A stretch of DNA of 64,000 nt from Amoebidium appalachense (GCA_963693365.1 CAVNZM010000007.1:9982001-10046000), one strand, 5' to 3'; positions 46,569 through 58,855 are shown, counted from the first letter of the stretch. Notes: a model not told the origin generated them from the sequence alone. Program-made: numbers and translations.

Positions 46569-46812
46569 ATATTATACACAACACCTAGGACTTCCCAATA
46601 CTGTAGATCGACCAATGAGAGCCCTCGGTTAACGTTTATTGCTAGGTTTTGAATGGAGGGGAGGACTGGAGCCTCCTGCCGGCGTGGCTGGGGTAGTAGC
46701 CCTGGGCAAAGTGTGTACTTATAGTTAGGTTGTGAAGGATGGTTTAGCTTAGCTGAACTCATAGATAGCACCTTAACTAGTGTACTGTCGGTGCTGTGTG
46801 GTAGACGGTAGT

Positions 46813-46845
46813 TTCCCTAGAGGGCCTGAAAAGGCCCTCCGGGAA
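46813..46845 (+). other. 3'-terminal stem-loop of the retrotransposon
   Basis: GAGGGCCT-GAAA-AGGCCCTC forms an 8-bp perfect stem capped by a GAAA tetraloop (46820-46839). Outer TTCCC (46813-46817) pairs with GGGAA (46841-46845) across small bulges. It lies 8 bases before the A-rich tail, where some LINE families keep a structure recognised by their reverse transcriptase; that role is inferred. Confidence 0.75.
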
Positions 46846-46907
46846 CAAAACGTGATAAAATAAAAAAATAAAAATAAAAAGTTCACGACCATAAGTTTTT
46901 GCCGCAG

Positions 46908-47017
46908 ACATGGCACGGTAGTAAAATGGAAGGAGAAGAAGTGCTCAAGAGACTCGCACCCCCCTTTCCCGGGCGCACTTTCCCTGACCTTCATGCCTCC
47001 TGTCGAGCAACCAACTG
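46908..47017 (+). pseudogene. Possible orphan exon, transposase-like
   Basis: Bounded by TTGCCGCAG and a GTCAGT donor, the open frame reads TWHGSKMEGEEVL and ends at a split codon (AAC TG). The WHxxK pattern recalls DDE transposases of the Kolobok/THAP type, but the match is short. It lies 15 bp past the retrotransposon insertion and is followed by C-rich sequence. Confidence 0.25.
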
Positions 47018-47039
47018 GTCAGTCCGTGCCCCCCCTCCC

Positions 47040-47100
47040 CCCCTCCCTCCCCCCCCCCTTCCCCCGCCCCCACCCCCTTCCCCCCCCCCCCTCCCCCCCC
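47040..47100. repeat. C-rich tract
   Basis: Interrupted C-runs after the possible orphan exon. Beyond it, 47101-47670 holds no gene, only short G-rich tracts (about 47388-47420 and 47590-47623). Confidence 0.85.
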
Positions 47101-47670
47101 TAAGGCTTCCCCCACTCACCCCCCGGCCCTCCACCACCATCACCTGGCCACCATATCTGCTCCTTCCCCACCCCACCACCACCATCACCACGACATCCTT
47201 GCCCTTGTAGCCCCGGGGGGGGGTTATTCTCTGATTTTTGGCCAGTCCGGTCATATCTCGATGATGCAGAGGTGAATTGATGTGACTGAAGCATGAAGAG
47301 CCATGACTTGATCATTATCGGACATTTTATCATCCAGGGCTATGTATATTCCTACTTTTTTAATAGTAATATAGAGCTTTTTTGCGCCCGGCGGGAGGGG
47401 GGCAGGGACGGGGAAGGGCGGGGATGGACAGAGGACTCGGAGGGATGGAGGCATACCAGAGTCCCAGAGACGGTACCACCTACAAATTACATATATTTGC
47501 CTATAGTCACATATATTTGCACATATTGACAAGTTGCGGGTGACCCGGAGGGGGAAGAGAGTTCAAAGGAGAGTGCGCCGCCCAGGGGATCGGGGGGGGG
47601 GGGGGAGGGGTGGGGGGGTGGGCGGGAAGAGGAAGGGTAGAGGAGGCCTGGGGGGGGTGTTGTTTTGTGT

Positions 47671-48120
47671 GGGTAAACGGAGAAGCAGAGAGCACAGATG
47701 GGTGTTTGTTATACACAACACAGAGACACACGGGAGAAACACAACCGGAGAGGTGGAACGATTTCTGGAACCATAGGAAATGAATACGACTGCTTGAGAT
47801 TTATTCTAAGATGAAGTCCCTTTTATACTTGGGAATGTGAAAACGATAAACCAATCAAAAGAACGAAAACTCTATTTTCCAATCAGAAAGACGAAAACTA
47901 TGAGTGTAAAATATATCGATCAAAATGTCTGTCGACACACAGAATATAAAACTCAATCCTCTAATGAAGGAAACTTCTAATAAAAGCACGGAAACATTTA
48001 ACAAAATGAAACCACTTATGTAACTATTAATTCATAACATACATTTATACATGTTCTTATCATAACACGTCTAAATATAATTATTCCTAATAGCTGGAGA
48101 ACATAGCACAATGCTACGTC
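47671..48120. repeat. Dispersed 450-bp repeat, copy 2 (LTR-like)
   Basis: Direct copy of the repeat at 40241-40690. Shared blocks include GGTGGAACGATTTCTGG, CCAATCAAAAGAA and TAATAGCTGG. Divergence between copies rules out a recent single-element LTR pair, and the DNA between them is unrelated to an LTR element. Confidence 0.75.
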
Positions 48121-48387
48121 GTGAGAAAGGAATGAGAAAGGAATGTAAGTTACTATATCTGGGAAAATACAAACGAGAAATGATTGGATGACATATATAG
48201 ATTTTGACACAAACGACAATACGTGTGCGCGAGCTAAGTATGTCGATACGTACACAGATCTAAGATGTCGTGTACACGGAAACATAAAGGAAAGAAAGAA
48301 AGGAAAAGGAAACAAACTACAACAAACTAATAAACAAATACAAAACTCAACTCCTAAGTCTTGCTGAGAATCAAGTGAAGATGACAG

Positions 48388-48397
48388 GGGGGGGGAT

Positions 48398-48430
<33 letters not shown>

Positions 48431-48605
48431 GGATGTGTTAATGTATTCAGTCAAATGTGTACAAACACTTTTAAAATTGGTAACGCAATGCCATGCGACT
48501 TTTGAGCTACGTGACACAAAGAACGTTCGGAACGTGCATCATAAGCAGTATGAACCCACCACCGGGAGGGGGGGGGGGGGGGGAGGGGGGGGGGGGAGGG
48601 GGGCT
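48388..48605. repeat. Poly-G tracts
   Basis: G-run of about 40 at 48390-48429 and interrupted G-runs at about 48567-48603, flanking a short open segment with no recognised domain. Confidence 0.9.
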
Positions 48606-48750
48606 CTGGGCTTGTATCCAAAGGGACAGTGTTATTGGGGTTAAAGGCATGTATGTCATGTGTCAATGTAATTTTAAAGCTTTTGCAACCATGGTAGGCT
48701 CCATTGGGAGAACAAACATTAATTTACAAAGTTAATCTTCGTGTAAACAG

Positions 48751-48949
48751 GCGCACAACACACAAATTGCTGTCGCATCATCTGCATTGGCACAGTCAGT
48801 GGGATACATGCATCCTGCCATGCCAAAGCGAGTCTTACACTGGCTCGAAACTAAAAAGAAGTAACCTGCCTGACGAACCATCCTACTGCCACAATATGAT
48901 AGACTTGCTGAATGACTCGGAAAGAAGTGCGCTGCAGCTGATTTCTAAG
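48751..48949 (+). pseudogene. Possible orphan exon, unknown family
   Basis: An open segment between GTAAACAG and a GTTTAT donor. Its product is His/Cys/Trp-containing (HHLHWHSQWDTC, LPDEPSYCHNMIDLL) and looks coding in composition. It could belong with the segment at 46908-47017 as a decayed transposase, but I cannot identify it. Phase compatibility was not established. Confidence 0.25.
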
Positions 48950-49107
48950 GTTTATTCCCCTCCCTCTTTTTTTTTCTCCCTCTCCTCTCTCTCCTCCCCT
49001 CATCCCCTCTCTCGCTGAGGCTTTCCGTTCTCCCCCTTCCTTGAGGATTTCCCCCCCCTCCCCCTCCCCCCTTAAATATCTTCTCTCTCCCTCTCGAGGC
49101 TCCGTCT

Positions 49108-49445
<338 letters not shown>

Positions 49446-49802
49446 ATGTGCTATGTCTCTCACTCTCGCGCTCGCTCTTTCTTTCTAGCTTCCCTCGCCG
49501 CTCCCCCCTCCCCGGGCCCCTCCCCCCCCTCTCTCTCCTTCTACGCCTCCCAAACCCCCCGCCAACCCCACCCTCTTTTCAAGCTCGTAGCTCGTATCCC
49601 CCCCCCCCCCCCCCTCCCCCCCCCTCTTCCCCCCACCATAGATAGCCCTCTGGGACCTCTCAGAGTATTCTCTCCCTGTGAGGTCGGCCCCCTAGCTCCC
49701 CCCTCCCCTCCTCCCCGCCCCCGACCCTCCCCCTGTGCAACCCCTCTCCCCCTTCCCCCCGCGGCCCTGTCACCCCCTCACGGGGCCCTCGGGATACTGA
49801 CA

Positions 49803-52020
49803 TAAGTACACCAGTCAATTGAAGTCAAAGCACAAACCAAAACCAAAAAAATGCAATAGCTATCTGGCCAAAACGTTCACAGCAAAACAAAAAAAAAAAA
49901 CATACTGCAGTAGGTAAAGAGAGAGGGTTTCACAAAAAATGGTGTGACATCTGTGATCGTGCTCATGTACACACATCGCACATATACATCATAGAAAAAG
50001 TAAAAATCATGAGTGGCACTCATCATGATGCATGTACACGGCATCCAGCACACACATGTGCATTGGCGCACTGACACAGTGCACGTAGCACACACACACA
50101 CAACACACAATGTCACACACACTCGCACGCACAGGCGCACATGCACAGTGCCACGCACGCATACACGCACGCACAAGCACGAACACACACGTACGTACGC
50201 ACGCACGGGCACGCACACATGCACGCATGGCGTGGCACGCACATATACGTGTGCACGCAGATCACACGCACACACAAACACACAATTGTCATGTACATAC
50301 ACACCTGTGCACGTACAAAAATATCATGCATATATATGGTGAAAGCCCGTGTGTGAGACAGAAAACATATACGTACGGTACCCACATCCCTATACCGAAC
50401 ACACCTCACATAGGGCCCGATGACTTTCGGACCACAAGGGACCGTGGCACTGGTACATAGTAAGTGTACACATGTTAATATGGTTGTGCGCAACATATGG
50501 CAAGCATGCAGATGTGCATGTTATTATTCATTCATCATGTGCAGTCCAGTGCACGTGAGTCCACTGGTACCACACAAACACGTGCACGACGTCAACACAC
50601 ACCCACACCACATATGCAGACCGGATTACATGCCGATAATCGTGCCAGTGTTCCAGGCCATTCGAGCTGGTAAATTGTGTCCGGACGTGCAAATTTGCAC
50701 ATGGTGTAGGGGGTTTTAATACGCATGTACATATGGCCCAGGTACCCGCAGTAGCGCGGCATGCATGTCATGATTGTCATCCTTTGTGCACTGCCTGCGA
50801 CCCGAGTGAGAGCCGGGGTATTGTTGTAGCCAGACCTCCGAACACTGTGCACTGCCGTAGCTGCCGTACACTGTGCAGGATACAGCTGAAAAATAGCCAT
50901 AGTCATCTTTGGCTTACAATCACGCAAGCGAATCTCCGATAGAATCGTTCTTGTTAACAGCCAATCATATTGTCGCAGAGCTAAGATCTAAGAAATAGTT
51001 ATTGGATTACAATCAGCTGCATCTATCACCACTATAACGGATCTATACAGAGGCCGCGGAGGGAAGGCGTTTCGGTAGCCGAGTTCGCACTCGTTTTGCT
51101 CCACTTATATGCACCAAATATATGCATATGCGCGTATTGATAGAGAGCAATAGTGAAACTTATCGAAGCTAATCACGTTTTTATTATACTCTTTGTCGTT
51201 CACATTTCTAACTACACTGCAGCTCTACCCCAGCGTCAGGCAGCTAAAGGTGAAACTTTAGGATGATGTTTTCGAGGTTCTGGAAATCCTTTCCCTAGAA
51301 CATAACCCACACTAATGTCCCAGTGTCAGTGCGGACATTCATAGCTGAACCGACTTACACGGTAGCATAAGCACCTGGTGCTTGAACGCCGGGAAATATT
51401 GCGGACATTGCGTTGTACTAATTGCCACGGCATTGCACAAACCTTTTTAAGCTCCTCCACACAGAGTGACGCCCAAGAAGCCAATGGCCCATTGCACACA
51501 CATCATCCGCTGAATGATCGTTGAAACAAATGCTAAAGCATAGCCCCATTTAAACAGCCAGCACTGCAACCTGACCGTATCATGTACCCCAAACAATCAC
51601 CTTCTCATCCGACGTTGCGCTTTCGGTCCCGCGGTTGCCTTTAAATATGGGCTTTCGGCTAAGAGTTCCCCTTCGGATTATAATTGCCCACTACTTACAG
51701 ATACCAGCCAACACAGATGCTGCCAATGAGTCCGTATGCATCAAGTATTTTCTGCAGGTTTTAACAATTCGATATAGGCCGTGCAACCTAATTAGAGCAT
51801 GCATATATGTGCTTGCGGGGCCGACACTGTTGAGAACGCCACTGAGAATTTGAACATCCTATTCAGCGTCACATGATACACACACCAGTCTCTACTATTC
51901 ACCATACCACCTGGAAACTTTTGTGGATTTATCCCACCATACACCTGGATAATTTTTTCAATTCATCACCGGAATTAGGTACCGTGTATTCCGTTCAACA
52001 CCACGTAATAAATCACCACC
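49803..52020. other. Intergenic DNA with a broken CA-rich zone
   Basis: 2.2 kb with no recognised gene. 50030-50320 is rich in CA/GC dinucleotides interrupted by other bases. The last kilobase is ordinary mixed sequence and should contain the promoter of the gene at 52021; no TATA box is evident there. Confidence 0.6.
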
Positions 52021-52881
52021 ATGACTACGGTCGACACCAGCCAAGCAGGGCCCGCAGGAAGTGATGACCTTCAATATGCAGCTAGCATGCGGTCATTCAG
52101 CGGCCTTAAACTGGCCATGGGCCTTACGCTTAAACGAACAAAACACCACAGCCCCGCAGATGCGGTAGATACAGACAACGAGGAAACAGAGTGTGGTAGC
52201 AGCGATGAGGATGGGACAGGCGGAGACCAACCGTGTGTGTGTGTGCTGGCGGGTAACGGTCACACGGCAAAGAAAAGCATTACGGGGGCACACCTTGAAA
52301 TCTGCCCGTGTAGCAATGACGCCGTCGCAGTGACAACAGAGATGTGTTCTGACGGCGTAGACGAATCAGATGCGACAAATGTTCAGAGGGAATTTGCGGA
52401 GTCACAACTGTTTATACCGGATGCAGCGCAAGAAACAGTTACTACCGGGCCGAGAAAAAACGTTAGCTTTAACACTCTCGTTTACGTCTACCAAACATAC
52501 CACAAGACAAAATACGACCGCGCGAAAAAGAACAACAAGTCACTGAATAACAAAAAACGGCGGCAAAAAATCGTTCAGGATCTTAAAAACCTCGACAAAG
52601 AGTTGTTCCCAAACGGGGAGTGTTTGTGCCATGCGCTTGCAGGCCAAAGGGGCAACCATTTAGGGTGGGGGTGTGAATCACCAATCACGGCGCAGTTACA
52701 GAAGGGCCCTCCATCGGCACAAATGGAAATGGCGATGGCGGAGGTGCAGACGGCAACAACGGCAATGGCCCACATGGCGATCTCGGGTGCGACCGACCAA
52801 TCAGCAGCCACCGATGGCAGATCTGAGATTGGGCCTGCGGGAAGTGTGTCCACCCCGCCGGTGGCACCACGTGCAGCCTAA
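52021..52881 (+). CDS. Hypothetical protein with PP1-docking-like motif
   Basis: Intronless 286-aa frame, start ATG in the context CACCACCATGA. The N-terminal half is acidic and Ser/Thr-rich with Cys pairs; there is no signal peptide or membrane segment. Residues 146-150 (KNVSF) followed by LVYV at 153-156 match the RVxF plus hydrophobic pair that docks on protein phosphatase 1. A YDR at 165-167 and a basic helix (NNKKRRQKIVQDLKNLDKELF, about 175-196) follow, an arrangement seen in some fungal PP1-binding proteins. The C-terminus is Ala/Thr/Met-rich. Function is therefore a tentative PP1 regulatory or targeting subunit; the motif is short and could be fortuitous. Codon use and absence of repeats support a real gene. 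Confidence 0.65.
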   Translation: MTTVDTSQAGPAGSDDLQYAASMRSFSGLKLAMGLTLKRTKHHSPADAVDTDNEETECGSSDEDGTGGDQPCVCVLAGNGHTAKKSITGAHLEICPCSNDAVAVTTEMCSDGVDESDATNVQREFAESQLFIPDAAQETVTTGPRKNVSFNTLVYVYQTYHKTKYDRAKKNNKSLNNKKRRQKIVQDLKNLDKELFPNGECLCHALAGQRGNHLGWGCESPITAQLQKGPPSAQMEMAMAEVQTATTAMAHMAISGATDQSAATDGRSEIGPAGSVSTPPVAPRAA

Positions 52882-53078
52882 AATAGCTTTAAGAATACTA
52901 GCTAGGCATTTTTGTTGGTTTTTTTCAGGAAATAATAGAAGCGATTAAAATATTCGCGAGGGTCCTAAATGGGTTTGTTTTATGGCCTGGGTGGCAACTC
53001 AACTTGTGTGTACTTCAAGACGTATAATTTGGCAATGCTATCTGAAACCAGAAGCTGTTTGGAGAGAGGATAAATTGT

Positions 53079-53079
<1 letters not shown>

Positions 53080-53136
<57 letters not shown>

Positions 53137-53265
53137 ACCCACCCACCCACCCCTTCAACCCCGACCCCCCACCCCACATCCACTTGTCTTGATCCCACCG
53201 GCAAGAACTAAACATGTAATCTTTTATTTTATTTTTTTGCTGCAAGACGATGTGTAACGGGCCCT

Positions 53266-53300
<35 letters not shown>
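53080..53300. repeat. Poly-C and poly-G runs
   Basis: About 57 C (53080-53136) with CCA units after it, then about 30 G (53270-53300). The two runs are complementary and 130 bp apart. Confidence 0.94.
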
Positions 53301-53302
<2 letters not shown>

Positions 53303-53814
53303 TGTTGGAGAAGGTGGTCTTAAAGGGGCGAGAAATACAATAGCTAGAATAGATTGTTTTCGAAACATTTTTTAAATTTGTTACGCTGTGGGGACACCAA
53401 ATTCACGTTGGTCTGATATTCGTGTACACTGCCTAAACGTTTCCAACCACGATTCATTATAACGTACATTGCCAATCCAAAATTTAAAGGAGTGTTAACG
53501 TTACTGCCTGCCCTTAAATTAACACAAAAAAGAATGTACGTGCAACGGCCGGCCATTTATAGGTATTAAAATGGTATCTCCCTTGTGGCTTATCCGGGGC
53601 ATACACCAAGTTACTCTTGTCTATCACTGCCAATCATTGCTGTTCATGTATTTATTGCCGGCCAAGTTAATCAACTCCGTTTTTTCACCAGCCAATAAGA
53701 AATGCTCCTGTGTCCACACCTATACCATTTGTGTGCCCGCCAATAAAATTGCTGCAGTATTCGCCAGCCAATAACAAAGAAAACTGAGTCACTCCTAAGG
53801 CTTGCCCCTCTCCC

Positions 53815-53955
53815 TCCCCCCCCCCCCCCCCCCCCCCCCCCTTCCCCTCCCCCCCGCCCCGCCACCAACCCACCTACCCATTCCTAACATCACCACCACT
53901 GTCACCGCCAAACACGTACGTCCATGCACACGTGCGCGCACGTGCGCGCGTGCGT

Positions 53956-54035
<80 letters not shown>

Positions 54036-54042
54036 ACACACA

Positions 54043-54078
<36 letters not shown>

Positions 54079-54086
54079 AGCACACG

Positions 54087-54121
<35 letters not shown>

Positions 54122-54276
54122 AGACACACAAGTACACATACACGTACACACACACGCACACATGCACATACACAACATCCAAACTATCCAACCGTTCACC
54201 ACCCTTCGAAATTATAACCCCCCCTCCCACCCTGCCCCCTCCTCCCTCTTTCCTCCCCCCCCCCCCCCCCCCCCCC
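53815..54276. repeat. (C)n then long (CA)n array
   Basis: C-runs (53818-53840), a GC/CA transition, and about 165 bp of CA (53956-54120), then another C-run (54256-54276). No gene. Confidence 0.94.
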
Positions 54277-54418
54277 TTAACTGCCCGGGAACAAGGAATA
54301 ATGAGTATTATTTTTTGGCATCCCGGTTATCTAGGGGGTACCCAGATTAGTGGCTCTAATACATCTTGAAAAAAGGTTCACTGCCCCTCCAGCCTTCCAG
54401 CCTTCATCTCCCCCCTAC

Positions 54419-54600
54419 ATTCCCCCCCCCCCCCCCCCTCCCCCCCACCCCCTCCTCCCCTCTCCCCCCCATCCCCCCCCCCTCCCCACCCCCAACCCCC
54501 CACCCTCGCTCCTCGCCCCACGGTCTTTCACACTTTCCCCTCCCTCTTTCCCCCTCCCTCTCCTCTTTACCCCCCTACCCTCCGGCCCCTGCCTTCCTTG
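54419..54600. repeat. C-rich low-complexity tract
   Basis: Interrupted C-runs with CCT/CCA units. Pro/Ser-rich frames here are repeat translations. The following 400 bp to about 54950 show no gene. Confidence 0.88.
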
Positions 54601-55076
54601 ATGGTTTGCACCCTCTCACTCTCTCAATTCAATGGGCTACCCTCCTAACCCACATTGCTCTCCTATCTTTCACTCTCACCGATGTTCCCCTTGCGACCTT
54701 TCCACGTCTTCTCTCTTTTCTCATACATTGCCTAAAACCCCACACGATGAACGGCTATGGCGTTGGCTGGGTAAGGCACAGTTATGTCGAAGTTCTTGAG
54801 TTTTGCAGCCACGCATATCTAACTCCAAATTACAGCCTCGCCAAAGGCACAGAATGACGTAATCGTGTGGTTTATACATTATTTTTTTATTTCCCAGCCG
54901 CCTGCTGGAAAAATGTGGCCAACACAAAACAATCACCAGCGCCCCCCTTCACCATCCCCCGTCCCCCCCCTCCCCCTTTCTTCCTTGCCTTTTGCTGCCA
55001 GCTGCACATGCCGCAAGCAATCTCAATCTAGGGGGATCCTCCCTGAATCATGTGGAAAAAGGGTGTGGAGGGGGGC

Positions 55077-55089
55077 GCGAGAGGGGGGT

Positions 55090-55135
<46 letters not shown>

Positions 55136-55138
55136 AGG
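55077..55138. repeat. Poly-G run
   Basis: About 45 G after GGGGGTGGA units. Confidence 0.93.
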
Positions 55139-55438
55139 AGGGTCGTGAGCAGGATGGAAAAAAAGTGTGAGGGGTGAGATGAAGGAGAAAACATAGCAAG
55201 AGAAAACCAGTCGGATTCTGTCCGTACTCGAGTTGTCAGTGTTCATAAAACATGTCGTATCTCCCTACACAAATCAGACACTGTATTTGAAATCCCTGTT
55301 TCCTTATATTTGAAACTGGGCACCCCGTTTTCGAACCATCCTTTCCCACCCGGTTGCCACAACCACACAAATAAGTCTAGTTAGAGTGTCTGTAACCTCT
55401 TTTTTACCTGATGCAAACATTTCGTCCCTCCCTCAAAC

Positions 55439-55850
55439 CCCCCCCCCCCCCCCCCCCTCCACCCCTCCCCCCTCCACCCCCCCAACTCTGGCTGTTTTTG
55501 GGCCCCTCTGGTCACCGATTCTGTTCCCCTGCTCCAATCCTGCCCAATACCCGTTTGGTCTTCTCGTTTCCTGCGTTCCCTCTCCCCTCCTCCACCTATC
55601 GAGCTCATCTATCGACATTATCTCTGGTATCACCTCCCCCACCCCCCTCCTCCCCCCTTCCCCCCTCCCCCCATCCCCATCCCCCTCCTTCCAAATTTCC
55701 ATTCCCAGAGCATAAATTATATGAATAGTTAGGGATGTCATACTTGCCAATAGAGTGCGGACGGGAAGGAGGGGGAATGGGCGGGCGGGAGAACGGGGGG
55801 GGGGGGGGGGGGGGGGGAGGGGGGGAGGGGGGGGGGGGGGGGGGGGGAGG
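55439..55850. repeat. C-rich and G-rich tracts
   Basis: C-run at 55438-55457 with C-rich continuation to about 55690, then a G-rich block with runs of about 20-25 G (55797-55848). No gene is recognised. Confidence 0.9.
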
Positions 55851-56122
55851 AAGACACGGGGGAGTTTCTTGTTGTTGCAGTGTTTTTAAAGTATTTGTGA
55901 AAATAACCTGGAAACAGTAATGTTAGGTCGATGCCATCCTAGATGCATTTGTGTGCGTACGAGGTAGGTAAGATGGGAAAATGACATCCGTATTGGGCTT
56001 AAGAGACAGGTAGGTCTCTGGGTCCCAGCTTCAGCAGCAGAGTCTCTTTTTGTCTATCTCTCAGGGTATGTCCATGTGTGTGCCTGTGCGTGCGCGCACA
56101 TGTGCGTATGTGTATGCCTCTC

Positions 56123-56410
<288 letters not shown>

Positions 56411-57044
56411 GGGACTGAGGGGCCACCTACCCTCCCCCCACCTCCCCGACCACCCTCCCCCCCACCCCCCTCCTCCCAGACACACACACAGTCCCCTCAC
56501 TTCATCTCCCTTGGCCCCTCCCCCCCCCCCCCCCTTCCTCCCGGACGGTTGTCTCTTACTCGCCACCAATCCTACTGCGCTAGAGCACCCCATGTTCTGC
56601 CTCGCACCACCGTGCCGCGGCTCTGCCACAACACCACCGCGGAATAACAGATGCTGGAATGCACACATTGCTTTCCCTATTGCACCCCTTCCCTCTCCTC
56701 CGGAACCCCCCCCCCCCCCTCCCCCCCCTCCTTACCCCCCCCCCTTCCCCCGCCTCGGCCCGGCCCCAGCACAAATTTAAAGGGTCGGGGGGAGGGGGAG
56801 GGGGGAGGGCGGGGGGGAGAGGGGGGAGGGGGGGGGGAGGGGAGGGAGAGGGGGGATATGTGGAAAAAAAGACAATATTAATGGAAAGGCCAATGTGTGA
56901 ATGACTGAGCATGGTACCACAAGGGCAGGGGTGGGAAGGGTGCCCGGAGGGAGGGGGAGGGGGTCAAAAGGGGAGCTCGCTGGCTGCAGCTTTAATATGT
57001 GGTTGTGTTATGTGTTACTACTGGTAGGAGTGTGGACGGACAAA

Positions 57045-57101
57045 AAAAAGGGGGGGGGGGGGGGGGGGGGGAAGGTGAGGAGAGGGGGGGGGAGTAGGGG
57101 G

Positions 57102-57139
<38 letters not shown>

Positions 57140-57140
57140 G
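57045..57140. repeat. A-run followed by interrupted poly-G
   Basis: A short A-run, about 22 G, a G-rich spacer and about 32 G. Confidence 0.93.
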
Positions 57141-57508
57141 AGTAAAAGAGGTAGTTTCTTGTTAGGAATGCGTAGTCGCTTAATGAATCGGAGGGAAAGA
57201 TCTCAAGTATGAAGGAGATATCCATGACTTACTATATCGCATGCATGTTTCCCATGAGATAACCGTGAGGCATACGTAGGATATCCACGAGATATTCAAA
57301 TATCTGGGCATATGTTACAATGGGCCTTCCCCCTCCCCCTCCCCCCCCCCCCCCCTCCCCACTACCTCCAGATCCCTTCACCCCAACCCCCAGTATAAGC
57401 CCCAACACACCCAAGTTAAGACCTATCCCCCTAGTTCCATAGATGCGATGAGGTCCTTTTTTATCAGATTTGGAGGTTGCTGGGGCATGTGCATGGGTAA
57501 TGAGAAGG

Positions 57509-57510
<2 letters not shown>

Positions 57511-57545
<35 letters not shown>

Positions 57546-57652
57546 GTGGAGGGGGGGGGGGGGAGCGGGGGGAGGATGAGAAGATGAGTGATTGGGATAG
57601 ATCAAAGAAAAGGTAAATCCGGATCCTAACCCCCCCCCCCCCCCCCCCCTCT
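57511..57652. repeat. Poly-G then poly-C
   Basis: About 34 G (57511-57544), a G-rich stretch, then CTAAC followed by about 19 C (57630-57649). Confidence 0.92.
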
Positions 57653-57775
57653 TCTCCCCCACCACCTTCCACTCCCCCCTCCATAATGGCCATAGGTTAC
57701 GTGAGGACCACTCATTGTAGACCTAGACAATAGTTGGGAGGGTGAGGCAGATGCGGACATGTGTGTGTTTCATGC

Positions 57776-57830
57776 TTTTCTTCTTTTTCTCCTTCTTCTT
57801 CTTCTTCTTCTTCTTCTTTTTTTTTTTTTT

Positions 57831-57861
<31 letters not shown>

Positions 57862-58003
57862 GGGGGACATATTTGCATGCATCTATTGTTGGGGGGGCAG
57901 GGGGGATGGGGGGGTGAGGAAGTTATGAAACCTGGGGGGAATAGTCAGTGGATGGGGGAGGGGAGCAAAGCAAGAAGCTTGCAGAGAGGAGGTGGCATGT
58001 GTG

Positions 58004-58046
<43 letters not shown>

Positions 58047-58238
58047 TTAGATATAAAGAAAGTGTTACACTATGGATGTTAGTGACCAAATTAGGGTTGT
58101 GGAAAAGAACCGTAAAGGTAAGAGGGAAGGGGTAAGGTGTTGCAGACTGTGCAGGGGGATCTAAAACCGACGGGAAAGGGGTGGGGGGAGGATGGGGGGG
58201 ATGGGAGGGGGGGATGGGGGGGGGGGGGGGGGGGGGGG
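57776..58238. repeat. (CTT)n, poly-T, poly-G series
   Basis: CTT units lead to about 23 T, then about 26 G (57841-57866). Further G-runs lie at 58002-58045 (about 44 G) and 58213-58238, the last followed by GT. Confidence 0.94.
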
Positions 58239-58306
58239 AGGGGCGGGGGTGTGTGTGTAAGGTTTGTCTCACTTCATCAGTGGCAGCCCCCTATGCGGAA
58301 ACGCGC

Positions 58307-58337
58307 CCCCCCCCCCCCCCCCCCCCCCAAAAAAAAG

Positions 58338-58401
<64 letters not shown>

Positions 58402-58420
58402 AGAGAGAGGGGGGGGGGGG

Positions 58421-58460
<40 letters not shown>
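58307..58460. repeat. (C)n(A)n(CA)n then (G)n(GA)n
   Basis: About 22 C, 8 A, about 60 bp of CA, then G-run and about 34 bp of GA. Confidence 0.94.
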
Positions 58461-58462
<2 letters not shown>

Positions 58463-58855
58463 GGAGGGGGGGAAGAGAGAGAGTGTGTGTGAGAGAGTAA
58501 TAAGCCGCCGGCAAGATCGAGCCACTTATATGTGGCTCGTTCGACAAGTTGCGCGCGATCCTTATACAAGTAGTGGTAAAAACACGAAACTCAGAAAAAA
58601 AACTGCACACCGACGTTCATGACAACCTAACGGTCACGTGGACACCAAGAACACGTAAGTTTGGTTCTGATAACTGCTGCATATTGCGCTGCGAACTTGG
58701 CGCTGCCAGCGAAAAACTGGATTTTCTGGGCGAATTTTTGGCAACGTGCCAAATATCGTCTCCTCACGGTGTGCTACACCATTTAGTAATTAGTAGCAAA
58801 TAAAGAAATTAGTGTGGGCATGCTAGTCATAAAGTTTCAGGGATTTTTGTTGTGC

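Larger units (their letters stand above)
43311..46892 (+). mobile_element. 5'-truncated non-LTR retrotransposon with 13-bp target-site duplication
   Basis: The insertion (43324-46879) is bounded by the 13-bp direct repeat AGTTCACGACCAT at 43311-43323 and 46880-46892. It ends in an A-rich tail of AAAT/AAAAAT units (46853-46879) preceded by a stem-loop. It carries the end of a reverse transcriptase (thumb-like region), an RNase H and two zinc-knuckle-like motifs. The catalytic reverse transcriptase and endonuclease are missing from the 5' side, as expected from incomplete target-primed reverse transcription. Its GC-rich composition contrasts with the flanks. Three frame breaks make it non-functional as read. 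Confidence 0.9.

Noticed and set aside
40241-48120. The two 450-bp repeats as the LTR pair of one retrotransposon
   Set aside because: The interval holds fragments of different elements on both strands and no gag-pol. The chromodomain fragment lies outside the pair, and the copies are too diverged for a recent pair.
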